A stretch of DNA of 15,887 nucleotides from positions 1 through 15,887 of the forward strand of contig DAOUAJ010000342.1 of assembly GCA_034433615.1 (NCBI GenBank), written 5' to 3'. The stretch is from DAOUAJ01 sp034433615 (lineage in GTDB: Bacteria; Chloroflexota; Anaerolineae; DUEN01). Below the pieces are notes generated by a model. The model was given only the letters and a program-made list of their open reading frames with translations, had not been told where the DNA came from and did no database searches. The translations under genes were made by a program, and so were the position numbers. Of the stretch, positions 1 to 7,365 are shown piece after piece (position 1 is the stretch's first letter; every line of letters starts with the position of its first letter).

Positions 1-17
1 CAAAGGAACAAAAGATG

Positions 18-50
18 GTCACTGCCGGGCCGTAGAGACCCGGCAGTGAC
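18..50 (-). terminator. Hairpin terminator after the solute-binding-protein gene
   Basis: Positions 18-29 and 39-50 form a perfect 12-bp inverted repeat (GTCACTGCCGGG and its complement) around a 9-nt loop. Read on the minus strand it starts 30 nt after the stop codon of the upstream lipoprotein gene, and is followed by a modestly T-rich stretch (CATCTTTTGTTCC) rather than a clean T run. It could be a full or partial intrinsic terminator. A partial terminator between a binding-protein gene and its permease genes is a common way to make the binding protein in excess, but the permease genes would lie outside the window. Confidence 0.75.
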
Positions 51-79
51 GTCTGGTGCTACGAAGGCATCATCTCCGG

Positions 80-2050
80 TTACTGCTTGAAGAAGAATTG
101 TTCGCCGCTGAAGTTGGCAGCAATCGCATAACCGCCGCTCGGGATGTTGCCCAGCTTCCTGGAGGCGATCATGGCGTACTTGACGTTTTCGACTATGGTG
201 ATGATGGGCAAGTTCTCCCGATGCCAAGCCAGCTCCTGCTCTACGATCTGGTTGTACTCTTCCGAGCCGGGGACCGCAGTCCACCTTTGGGCGTTGAGCT
301 CGAGGCCCCTCTTAGCCCACTCCAGTGGCTCTTCACCTTGCTGACCACGGGTTTCGTCCCATAAACACCAGAGGCGGCTTCCACCCCCCTGGCAGAGGGC
401 GAGACGAGTCCAGCGATCATCCCAGCCCTGGTCGTCGGTCCAGATCATCGTCGCTTGCAGCTCATTGGCATTGGCGCGCTGGGTCCATAGTTGCGGATCA
501 ATCTGCTTAACCAACACCTTCAAGCCGACATCCTTAAGGTGTTCAGCGACCAGCTCGGCCACCAGCGGGATATCGGGGGCGTGGGCGCCATGCTCAAGCA
601 GGATCGTGAAGGTGTTGCCATCCGGACCCAGGCGGAAGCCATCGGCATCGCGCTTGTCCAGGCCCATTTCATCGAGCAGGGCGTTGGCTTTCTCCGGGTT
701 GTACTTGGAGTTGGCCTCCCCGACTGTCCTGAGCGGCATGGTCGCAAACCCGTAGTAGATGCTTTCCAGGATCTCCTGCCGGTTGATGGCCATGCTCACG
801 GCCTGGAGGAAACGAGGATCCCGGACGACCTTGCGCCAGTTCTCGTCGTTGAACGTCCGGTTGATGATGAGTCCAGTGGGATCCACGTGCATATCCAGCA
901 AGACCACCCGAAAGCCCGCCTTCTCCTCATTCTCTTTGTAGAGAGGTAGCTTGGCCAGCGCGGTGGTCTCCCTCATGAAGTCCACCTCGCCAGTCAGGAT
1001 CTTCAAGGTGACTGCCTCGGCATTCTCGACCAGCACCGTCATCACCCGATCAATGTAGGGCAACTGTTTGCCTTCGGTGTCTACCTTGAAGTAGTAGGGG
1101 TTTCTTTCAAAGGTTAGCGTGTTTTCGGGTCCCTTCACCCCCATCCACGGCGTCAAGACGGGAAAGCCGATGCATTGCTGGTTGGTGAGTTCCCAGTTGA
1201 TGCAGTCCCTGAGGTTGAACAGTTGCACCCACTGATCCTCACCCAGGTTCTGCTCCGCCAATAGCGGCTTTAACTGTTCCATTGGTGTGTACTTGGGATG
1301 GAACTGCTTCAGGTAATGCGCAGGCCGCAAGAGTTCACTGTATCCCACCCACTTCTCGATAGTGAGCTGCCTCAAGTACCCACCGTAAGGCGCAGAGAAG
1401 GAGACGCGGAACGTGTAATCGTCAATGATCTCCAGCTTCATCGGGTCGCCGGTGGAGCTCCCGCCTGTTCTATGTCGCGCCGGGAAGACCGGAGTGATCT
1501 CCTCGTTCAAGAGGACATCCTCATAAGTGAACCGTACATCTTCTGTGGTGACCGGCTCCCCATCCGACCACTTCAGCCCCTTGCGCATGTGGAAGGTGAA
1601 GACCTTGTTGTCGTCGCTCACTTCAAAGTCTTTGACAATGTTGCCGCGAATGCCCTGGACGCCGATGCCGGGTGCCATCAGCAGCGGCTCATTCATCATG
1701 ACGAACACATCGGGGTCCCAGTTGACGCGGAAGTGAGATCCGCGCAAAGTGCCGCCGTACTGCCCAGGGGTCCAATCGGGCAGGTCCTGTTCCGGGATGA
1801 GCACGCCCGGCCCGACGACGAAGGGCTCCTCCGGCAATCGCTCATCCACTGGGGGCAGCTTGCCGGCCTTCACCAGCTCCGCCAACATAGGGGCTTCTTG
1901 ATACTTCGTGGGCGGGGCCGCCGGGGCTACTTCTGGAGCCGGCGTCGGCGTAGCTTCTGCTACAGGGGGTGCAGGCGTCGCTGCTGGGGCGCACGCCGTG
2001 ATCACCAAGGCCAGAACGACAAGCATAGGCCACAGATGCCGCTTAAACAT
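80..2050 (-). CDS. Lipoprotein ABC-transporter substrate-binding protein, family 5 (peptide/oligosaccharide)
   Basis: A 656-residue extracytoplasmic binding protein that should deliver a peptide or oligosaccharide to an ABC permease. Residues 1-20 are a lipoprotein signal peptide: a basic start (FKRH), a hydrophobic stretch and a lipobox VITAC with the lipidated Cys at 20. Residues 21-47 are an Ala/Pro/Thr-rich linker that probably spaces the domain from the membrane. Residues 148-178 carry the SBP_bac_5 signature (FTFHMRKGLKWSDGEPVTTE, then DVRFTY). The start is ATG with AAAGGAGG about 6 nt upstream. It lies 306 bp downstream of a DeoR-type repressor on the same strand, which suggests control by a sugar-phosphate signal. 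Family-5 proteins in thermophiles often bind oligosaccharides as well as peptides, so the substrate is open. No permease or ATPase gene is visible. The family call is secure, the substrate is not. Confidence 0.93.
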   Translation of the reverse strand: MFKRHLWPMLVVLALVITACAPAATPAPPVAEATPTPAPEVAPAAPPTKYQEAPMLAELVKAGKLPPVDERLPEEPFVVGPGVLIPEQDLPDWTPGQYGGTLRGSHFRVNWDPDVFVMMNEPLLMAPGIGVQGIRGNIVKDFEVSDDNKVFTFHMRKGLKWSDGEPVTTEDVRFTYEDVLLNEEITPVFPARHRTGGSSTGDPMKLEIIDDYTFRVSFSAPYGGYLRQLTIEKWVGYSELLRPAHYLKQFHPKYTPMEQLKPLLAEQNLGEDQWVQLFNLRDCINWELTNQQCIGFPVLTPWMGVKGPENTLTFERNPYYFKVDTEGKQLPYIDRVMTVLVENAEAVTLKILTGEVDFMRETTALAKLPLYKENEEKAGFRVVLLDMHVDPTGLIINRTFNDENWRKVVRDPRFLQAVSMAINRQEILESIYYGFATMPLRTVGEANSKYNPEKANALLDEMGLDKRDADGFRLGPDGNTFTILLEHGAHAPDIPLVAELVAEHLKDVGLKVLVKQIDPQLWTQRANANELQATMIWTDDQGWDDRWTRLALCQGGGSRLWCLWDETRGQQGEEPLEWAKRGLELNAQRWTAVPGSEEYNQIVEQELAWHRENLPIITIVENVKYAMIASRKLGNIPSGGYAIAANFSGEQFFFKQ

Positions 2051-2253
2051 GGTCCCCTCCTTTTAGGTTATGGGTCTTCTCGGTGACTGATGCCACCATC
2101 ACGGATCGGATATCTCCCCCGACTACGGAGATGACAGAGCCTGTTAAAGAGAACGTCGTGCTTATCTACAGGGCACACAGGCAATCATTGACTACCGGAC
2201 TCCAGATATGCTGTTGTATCACCTCCTCAGTATAATATGTTTGGTGTGGAGGC
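2051..2253 (-). other. Spacer upstream of the binding-protein gene with weak promoter signals
   Basis: No gene is seen here. On the minus strand a -10-like TATACT (2229-2234), overlapping TATTAT (2232-2237), is the best promoter signal, but no good -35 lies 16-18 bp upstream. Just after it is AGGAGGTGAT, an exact Shine-Dalgarno-type sequence (complement of 2218-2227), with no convincing start codon at the right distance. If transcription starts here the binding-protein mRNA would have a leader of roughly 170 nt. The same AT-rich block reads TATAAT on the plus strand, so its direction is uncertain. Confidence 0.35.
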
Positions 2254-2336
2254 GCCAGCCCGTCGCCCACTTGACTTAGCGAGAATCTCTAGCATCCCCT
2301 CGGGCAGAGCCCTCGGGGCGAAGCCTAGGGGCTGGC
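2254..2336. other. GC-rich nested inverted-repeat element between deoR and the binding-protein gene
   Basis: An outer 8-bp stem pairs 2254-2261 (GCCAGCCC) with 2329-2336 (GGGCTGGC). Inside, 2296-2305 and 2309-2318 form a hairpin of four plus four G-C pairs around a two-base internal loop (tandem GA/GA if read on the minus strand). A 6-bp stem TCGCCC/GGGCGA (2263-2268 with 2316-2321) competes with the inner hairpin. It begins about 20 nt after the deoR stop codon. It lacks a T run, so it is a poor terminator, and it lacks tRNA hallmarks. It could be a structured leader, a processing site or a decayed repeat. Confidence 0.5.
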
Positions 2337-2356
2337 CCAGGGAAGGTAGCACGACA

Positions 2357-3124
2357 CTACACCAGGTCCACGATCACTCCGAGCTGGCGTAGCCCTTCAA
2401 TCTCCCGGGCCGACGCCTTGACATCGGTGACCAGCCTGTGAACCTTCTGGACAGGGGCAATCAACCCCGCCGCCACCACGCCCACTTTGGAAGAATCGGC
2501 CAATAAGATGGTCTGCTGAGCCGCCTCGATCGCCCTGCGCTTCATCGGGATCTCCTCGAAGCTGGCATTGGTGATCCCCCCTTCGACGGAAACCCCACTG
2601 GCGGCCAGGAACGTGTAGTGAAACCGCATACTGTAGGCATGGAGACTCTCAAGGGCTAACATGCCGCCAATGGTCAGCGAGCGATGGTGTAGTGTGCCGC
2701 CGACCACGATCACCGTGATGTGCTCATAGCCGGCCAGCCGGGCCGCGATGTTGAGGCCGTAGGTCACCACAGTGATGTTGGTCTTATTAGCCAGGTACGG
2801 CAACATGCATTCCGTGGTGGTCCCCCCATCCACGAAGATGGTTTCGCCCGGCCGGACCAGTTGAGCGGCAAACTCGCCGATCCGAGTCTTCTCCTCACGG
2901 TAGGAGACTTCGCGTACACTGAACGGCGCTTCGGAGGAGGTGGAATTGAGTCTCAGCGCGCCGCCATAGGTTCTCTGGAGCAATCCGGCATGGTGGAGTT
3001 CGTTGAGGTCACGACGAATGGACGCTCTGCTGACGCCGAAGCAGGATGCCAGTTCCGTCACGCTCACCCGGCTATCCTGCTGAATCAATTTCAGGATCTT
3101 TTGCCTGCGCTCTGCCGGATACAC
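2357..3124 (-). CDS. DeoR/GlpR-family transcriptional repressor
   Basis: A 255-residue regulator of the usual family length. The N-terminus is a winged helix-turn-helix: VTELASCFGVSRASIRRDL at about 22-40, then the typical LLQRTYGGA at 48-56. Residues 75-235 form the sugar-phosphate-binding (DeoRC, ISOCOT-fold) domain, with the phosphate-loop-like VDGGTTT at 98-104, VGG at 141-143 and the conserved ADSSK at 209-213. Members repress sugar-catabolic or uptake genes and release DNA on binding a phosphorylated sugar. The start is GTG, preceded by AAAGGACGAGG; no in-frame ATG fits the family N-terminus better. It lies directly upstream of a family-5 binding-protein gene and probably regulates it and itself. 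It is divergent from rpoB, which I take to be chance neighbourhood. The effector cannot be named from sequence. Confidence 0.93.
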   Translation of the reverse strand: MYPAERRQKILKLIQQDSRVSVTELASCFGVSRASIRRDLNELHHAGLLQRTYGGALRLNSTSSEAPFSVREVSYREEKTRIGEFAAQLVRPGETIFVDGGTTTECMLPYLANKTNITVVTYGLNIAARLAGYEHITVIVVGGTLHHRSLTIGGMLALESLHAYSMRFHYTFLAASGVSVEGGITNASFEEIPMKRRAIEAAQQTILLADSSKVGVVAAGLIAPVQKVHRLVTDVKASAREIEGLRQLGVIVDLV

Positions 3125-3218
3125 GAGCCCTCGTCCTTTGCAACAGGTCAGATGCAGCTTGCTAAGGAGGCCCCATTCGCCCTTGTGGTTTTTGTGTACT
3201 ACCGTTCATTCTATGGAC

Positions 3219-3247
3219 AATGTAGCATATTCCTGCTCTCCTGTCAA
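3219..3247 (-). promoter_or_regulatory. Predicted sigma-70 promoter of deoR
   Basis: On the minus strand TTGACA (complement of 3242-3247) is followed by a 17-bp spacer and TACATT (complement of 3219-3224). The -10 hexamer is weak but preceded by TGC, an extended -10 motif. The start site would be near 3211, giving a leader of about 85 nt before the GTG start. It diverges from the rpoB promoter about 85 bp away. Confidence 0.7.
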
Positions 3248-3298
3248 GATCTTGTAGTCCACACCCCCTCTCGGAGCTTTTTAATCTTCAAATGGACT

Positions 3299-3323
3299 GG
3301 GGCGGGGGGGCCGCGGGGGCGGG
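3299..3323 (+). other. G-quadruplex-type tract next to the rpoB promoter
   Basis: Four runs of guanines (G4, G7, G5, G3) are separated by loops of 1, 4 and 1 base (C, CCGC, C), which meets the usual G3+N1-7 pattern for an intramolecular quadruplex. The tract ends 6 bp before the -35 hexamer of the rpoB promoter, where an AT-rich UP element would normally sit. Whether it folds is inferred. Confidence 0.6.
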
Positions 3324-3329
3324 CTAATT

Positions 3330-3358
3330 TTGACAAAAATCGGTTTGTGTGTTATAAT
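3330..3358 (+). promoter_or_regulatory. Perfect consensus sigma-70 promoter of rpoB
   Basis: TTGACA (3330-3335), a 17-bp spacer and TATAAT (3353-3358) match the sigma-70 consensus at all twelve positions with optimal spacing. Transcription should start near 3365, giving a leader of about 120 nt before rpoB. This is what one expects for a highly expressed core gene that is not driven from upstream rplKAJL genes. Confidence 0.92.
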
Positions 3359-3430
3359 TGACAAATGCTGTATAGTATATCCCCCGGCTAATCCTATAAC
3401 GATCACGAAAATTTCCTCAAGGTAGAAGGC

Positions 3431-3457
3431 AACCCATTCGCTCGGAGTGGGTTTTTT
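3431..3457 (+). terminator. Intrinsic terminator (candidate attenuator) in the rpoB leader
   Basis: Arms 3431-3439 (AACCCATTC) and 3445-3453 form a 9-bp stem with one G-T pair and loop GCTCG, followed by an uninterrupted T6 run (3452-3457). It lies downstream of the rpoB promoter and only 26 nt before the rpoB ATG, so it would act on rpoB transcription itself. The 9-base sequence GGAGTGGGT at 3444-3452, which includes the right arm, recurs at 3468-3476 over the ribosome-binding site, so the left arm could pair with either copy. Confidence 0.75.
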
Positions 3458-3465
3458 GCTGTTTG

Positions 3466-3476
3466 AAGGAGTGGGT
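3466..3476 (+). promoter_or_regulatory. rpoB ribosome-binding site inside a repeated leader motif
   Basis: AAGGAG at 3466-3471 is the Shine-Dalgarno sequence. It is 12 nt from ATG 3484 and only 3 nt from GTG 3475, so neither spacing is ideal; a TTG at 3463 would lie upstream of the site and is rejected. GGAG is part of the direct repeat GGAGTGGGT (3444-3452 and 3468-3476), so the site can in principle be masked by ACCCATTC at 3432-3439. Confidence 0.65.
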
Positions 3477-3483
3477 GAAAAAG

Positions 3484-6400
3484 ATGATCAATCGGATGAA
3501 TGATGGCTACCTGCGACCTCACAAATCGTATGCTCGATTGCCCGACGTGCTTGAATTGCCACGCCTGATCGAAATTCAGTTAGAGTCTTTCCGCTGGTTC
3601 CAAACCGAAGGGCTACGGGAGTTGTTCGATGAGATTAGCCCTATCGTCAGCTTCAACCGTAATCTCGAACTCCACTTCGGTGAATTCTGGTTTGGCGAGC
3701 CTAAATACCCGGAGCGAGAGTGCCGTGACCGTGATATGACCTACGCGGCTCCGCTATGGGTCAAGGCCAAGCTTATCAACAAAGAGACAGGCGAAATCGC
3801 CGAGCAGGACGTCTTCATGGGTGATTTCCCCCTCATGACCGATTCGGGCACGTTCATTTACAATGGGGCTGAGCGCGTCGTGGTCAGCCAGCTTATCCGA
3901 TCACCGGGCGTTTATTTCACCGTGGAAGAGGATCGCGCGACCGGGCGGGAGCTGTGCTTCGCGAAGCTGATCCCCAGCCGGGGGGCCTGGCTGGAGTTTG
4001 AGACCTCAAAGCGTGATGTCCTCTCCGTGAAAGTGGACCGCAAACGCAAGTTGCCGGTGACCGTCCTTCTGCGCTCCGTGGGTTATGGCACCGATGACGA
4101 GATCCGGGCCCTGTTCGCAGAAGTGGATAACATGCCAGAGCACCCTTACATCGCAGCGACGCTGGAGCGTGATCCGACGTCCACGCCAGGCAGCGGCCCG
4201 GAAGCCTCCAGGCAGGGGGTGGAGGCCGCGTTACTGGAATTCTACAAAAGGTTGCGGCCGGGCGACCCGCCAACGCTGGACAATGCACGTAACTTCTTGC
4301 AGAATTTGCTGTTTGTGCCGCGCCGTTATGACCTGGGGCGGGTGGGGCGCTACAAGCTGAACCGACGGTTGGGGCTCTCCATACCACAGACGCAGCGTAC
4401 ACTGACCAACGAGGACCTGACCAAGGTCGTCGAGGTGATGATCCGGATCAACAACGGTGTGGACAGAGGGGATGACATTGATCACCTAGGCAATCGCCGC
4501 ATCAAGACCGTGGGTGAGTTGATCCAGAACCAATTGCGCATCGGGCTTTTGCGCATGGAACGCGTGGTGCGTGAGCGCATGTCCATTCGCGACCCGGAGC
4601 AGCTCAGCCCCCTTTCACTGATCAATATCCGTCCGGTGGTCGCGGCCGTGCGCGAGTTCTTCGGTGGCTCTCAGCTCAGCCAATTCATGGATCAGACCAA
4701 TCCGTTAGCCGAGCTGACTCACAAGCGGCGCCTCAGCGCTCTGGGACCGGGGGGCCTGCGCCGGGAACGCGCGGGCTTTGACGTGCGCGACGTCCACCAT
4801 AGCCACTACGGTCGGATTTGCCCCATTGAGACACCGGAAGGCCCTAATATCGGCCTCATCGGTTCCCTGGCAAGCTATGGCCGGGTCAATGAGTTCGGCT
4901 TCATCGAGACCCCCTACCGTCGTGTGTTGCGTGAGGTCCCCAATGAGCCGGCGCGGCTCACCGGCCGCACCTTGCGCGAAGACGTCATAGACCCAGACTC
5001 AGGTCAGGTGATCGCAGCGGCAGGCACTGTCGTTGACGAGGAACTGGCTGCCCGGATAGCTACACTGATAGATCGGCTGCCCGTCATCAAAGTTCGGCCC
5101 TTTGCTACCAACGAGATCGTCTATCTCACGGCTGATGAAGAAGAGCGCCACACTATCGCCCAGGCCAGTTCCGCCTTGAACGAGCGGAACGAGTTCGTGG
5201 ACGCGCGGGTCTCTGCACGCCGTAGTGAAAACTTCTACTTTGAATCGCCTGAGCGGGTGGATTACATGGACGTATCGCCCAAGCAGATCGTCTCCGTGTC
5301 CACCGCGCTGATCCCGTTCCTGGAGCACGACGATGCCAATCGGGCCTTGATGGGCTCCAACATGCAACGCCAGGCAGTACCCTTGCTACGCCCGGAAGCT
5401 CCCCTGGTGGGCACAGGCATGGAGCGTCAGGCAGCGTTGGACTCCGGCCAGGTGGTGGTCGCCAAACGGGCAGGCGAAGTGGTCAGCGTCACCTCTAGCG
5501 AGATCGTCATCCTCGAGGAGGATGGCACGCGCCGGACTTATCCGCTGCGCAAATTCAACCGATCCAATCAGTCAACCTGCATTGACGAGCGGCCGGTGGT
5601 CTACAAAGGGCAATGGGTACAGCCCGGTGATGTCCTGGCCGATTCCAGCTCGACCCAAGCGGGCAATCTGGCACTGGGACAAAATGTATTGTGTGCCTTT
5701 CTGAGTTGGGAGGGGGGTAATTACGAGGATGCTATTTTGATCTCAGAGCGCCTGATATGGGACGACATGTTCTCTTCTATTCACATCGAGAAGCATGAAG
5801 TAGAAGCGCGCGATACCAAGCTCGGTCCGGAGGAAATTACTCGAGACATTCCTAACGTCGGCGAGGATGCGTTGAAGGATCTGGACGAGCATGGCATCAT
5901 TCGCATCGGTGCGGAGGTGGGGCCGGGCGACATTCTGGTTGGGAAGATTACACCCAAAGGTGAGACGGAGCTAAGCCCGGAGGAGAAGTTGTTACGAGCT
6001 ATCTTTGGTGAGAAGGCCCGCGAGGTGAAAGACTCGTCGTTGCGCCTGCCGCATGGCGAGCACGGTAAGGTGGTGGATGTGAAGGTGTTCGCGCGGGACG
6101 AGTACCGTGATCTGCCGGCCGGCGTGGAGAAGATGGTGCGCGTGTCGGTGGCACAGCGACGCAAGTTGAGTGCGGGCGATAAGATGGCTGGTCGCCACGG
6201 TAACAAGGGGGTCATCTCTAAGATCGTGCCCATCGAGGATATGCCTTTCCTGGAAGATGGCACACCAGTTGACATCATTCTTAACCCTTTGGGTGTGCCC
6301 GCGCGTATGAACATCGGGCAGATCTTGGAAACTCACTTGGGTTGGGCGGCCGATCGTTTGGGGTTCCGGGTGCTCGCGCCAGTGTTTGATGGAGCCAGAG

Positions 6401-7365
6401 AAGATGAGATCGAGGCTGAACTGGCCCGAGCCTGGCTGATTGATAAGGCGTGGCGTGAGATCACCGATCGGGCCTGGATACGCGTGAAGGCGTTGAACCT
6501 GCCGGATAACCACTTGCGAGACGATGACGAAGCGCGCTTGCTTTACATCTCTGAATGGCTGCAAGATCAACCCGAATACGATGTGGGGCGTATGAGCTAT
6601 GACCGGGTGTATGCCCGGCGCTCTGTGCTGCGGCAGTGGTTGCGCGAGCGGGGGTACGATCCGGATTCCCTTCTCTCCTTCGAGGATGACCCTCGCTCCT
6701 TCTCTGAACGACAGAAGGTAGACGAGCAGGCTCGCCTGGTCTGCTGGCGGGAATGGCTGCGCCACCATGGCGTGGATGCTTCCCATGTGCCTGATGCGGA
6801 ACTAAGGGCCTTCGCCGAGCAGAAGAGTCGGGAGATCGGCTGGCCGTTGCCGACGACAGGCAAACAGAAACTGTACGACGGCAAGACCGGCATGCCTTTC
6901 GATCAGCCGGTGACGGTGGGCATCATCAACATGATGAAGCTGGCGCATCTGGTCGAGGATAAGGTGCACGCTCGCTCCACCGGCCCATACAGTCTGGTCA
7001 CGCAACAGCCTTTGGGCGGTAAGGCTCAGTTCGGTGGCCAGCGTTTTGGTGAAATGGAGGTATGGGCGCTGGAGGCCTATGGCGCAGCCTACGTGCTTCA
7101 GGAGATGCTGACGGTGAAGTCCGACGATGTCACAGGCCGCGTCAAGACCTACGAGGCCATCGTGAAGGGTGAGCCGATCAGCCCACCGGGCGTCCCCGAA
7201 TCGTTCCGGGTGCTGGTGAAGGAGCTGCAATCGCTGGGGTTGGCCGTGGAAGTGATTAATGAGAAACAAGAAGTCGTCCAGTTCGGGCGGGAGGAGATAG
7301 AGGAGCGTTTGCCCAAACTTGGCTTCAGCCTGAGCCTTCCCGGCCCTATGGCGGGGTACGAATAA
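3484..7365 (+). CDS. rpoB: DNA-directed RNA polymerase beta subunit
   Basis: About 1293 residues from ATG 3484; GTG 3475 is possible. This subunit forms half of the RNA polymerase active-site cleft and the rifampicin pocket. Rif cluster I is intact near residues 394-425 (SQLSQFMDQ, then THKRRLSALGPGG), with Asp, His and Ser at the positions equivalent to E. coli 516, 526 and 531, so the enzyme looks rifampicin-sensitive. The active-site segment GDKMAGRHGNKG is at 898-909 with both nucleotide-contacting lysines. The conserved C-terminal block HARSTGPYSLVTQQPLGGKA and GEMEVWALEAYGAAY is present. Unusual is an insertion of roughly 140 residues (about 981-1120) between PVFDGA and LPTTGKQKLYDG, made of degenerate WLR-type repeats. 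The gene has its own promoter and a leader terminator; rpoC follows after 154 bp with a palindrome between. Confidence 0.98.
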   Translation: MINRMNDGYLRPHKSYARLPDVLELPRLIEIQLESFRWFQTEGLRELFDEISPIVSFNRNLELHFGEFWFGEPKYPERECRDRDMTYAAPLWVKAKLINKETGEIAEQDVFMGDFPLMTDSGTFIYNGAERVVVSQLIRSPGVYFTVEEDRATGRELCFAKLIPSRGAWLEFETSKRDVLSVKVDRKRKLPVTVLLRSVGYGTDDEIRALFAEVDNMPEHPYIAATLERDPTSTPGSGPEASRQGVEAALLEFYKRLRPGDPPTLDNARNFLQNLLFVPRRYDLGRVGRYKLNRRLGLSIPQTQRTLTNEDLTKVVEVMIRINNGVDRGDDIDHLGNRRIKTVGELIQNQLRIGLLRMERVVRERMSIRDPEQLSPLSLINIRPVVAAVREFFGGSQLSQFMDQTNPLAELTHKRRLSALGPGGLRRERAGFDVRDVHHSHYGRICPIETPEGPNIGLIGSLASYGRVNEFGFIETPYRRVLREVPNEPARLTGRTLREDVIDPDSGQVIAAAGTVVDEELAARIATLIDRLPVIKVRPFATNEIVYLTADEEERHTIAQASSALNERNEFVDARVSARRSENFYFESPERVDYMDVSPKQIVSVSTALIPFLEHDDANRALMGSNMQRQAVPLLRPEAPLVGTGMERQAALDSGQVVVAKRAGEVVSVTSSEIVILEEDGTRRTYPLRKFNRSNQSTCIDERPVVYKGQWVQPGDVLADSSSTQAGNLALGQNVLCAFLSWEGGNYEDAILISERLIWDDMFSSIHIEKHEVEARDTKLGPEEITRDIPNVGEDALKDLDEHGIIRIGAEVGPGDILVGKITPKGETELSPEEKLLRAIFGEKAREVKDSSLRLPHGEHGKVVDVKVFARDEYRDLPAGVEKMVRVSVAQRRKLSAGDKMAGRHGNKGVISKIVPIEDMPFLEDGTPVDIILNPLGVPARMNIGQILETHLGWAADRLGFRVLAPVFDGAREDEIEAELARAWLIDKAWREITDRAWIRVKALNLPDNHLRDDDEARLLYISEWLQDQPEYDVGRMSYDRVYARRSVLRQWLRERGYDPDSLLSFEDDPRSFSERQKVDEQARLVCWREWLRHHGVDASHVPDAELRAFAEQKSREIGWPLPTTGKQKLYDGKTGMPFDQPVTVGIINMMKLAHLVEDKVHARSTGPYSLVTQQPLGGKAQFGGQRFGEMEVWALEAYGAAYVLQEMLTVKSDDVTGRVKTYEAIVKGEPISPPGVPESFRVLVKELQSLGLAVEVINEKQEVVQFGREEIEERLPKLGFSLSLPGPMAGYE

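Noticed and set aside
1298..2086. Long plus-strand reading frame opposite the binding-protein gene
   Set aside because: Its protein resembles no family and it mirrors a clearly real lipoprotein gene.
2188..2236. Plus-strand promoter TTGACT ... TATAAT in the deoR spacer
   Set aside because: The hexamers are 37 bp apart and no plus-strand gene follows.
2254..2336. tRNA gene in the deoR-downstream element
   Set aside because: The closing stem looks like an acceptor stem, but there is no TTCRA T-loop, no proper D-arm and no CCA-ready end on either strand.
3358..3376. Second promoter from the TTGACA that overlaps the rpoB -10
   Set aside because: No -10 hexamer lies 16-18 bp downstream; the TATAGT at 3371 is only 7 bp away.
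3463..3483. TTG at 3463 as the rpoB start
   Set aside because: The Shine-Dalgarno sequence AAGGAG lies inside this extension, so a start upstream of it has no ribosome-binding site of its own.
5992..6786. Long minus-strand reading frame inside rpoB
   Set aside because: It is a shadow of rpoB; the sense frame carries the active-site motifs.
6846..6860. LPTTG in RpoB as a sortase signal
   Set aside because: It is internal and corresponds to the conserved LPTSG of beta; there is no membrane helix after it.
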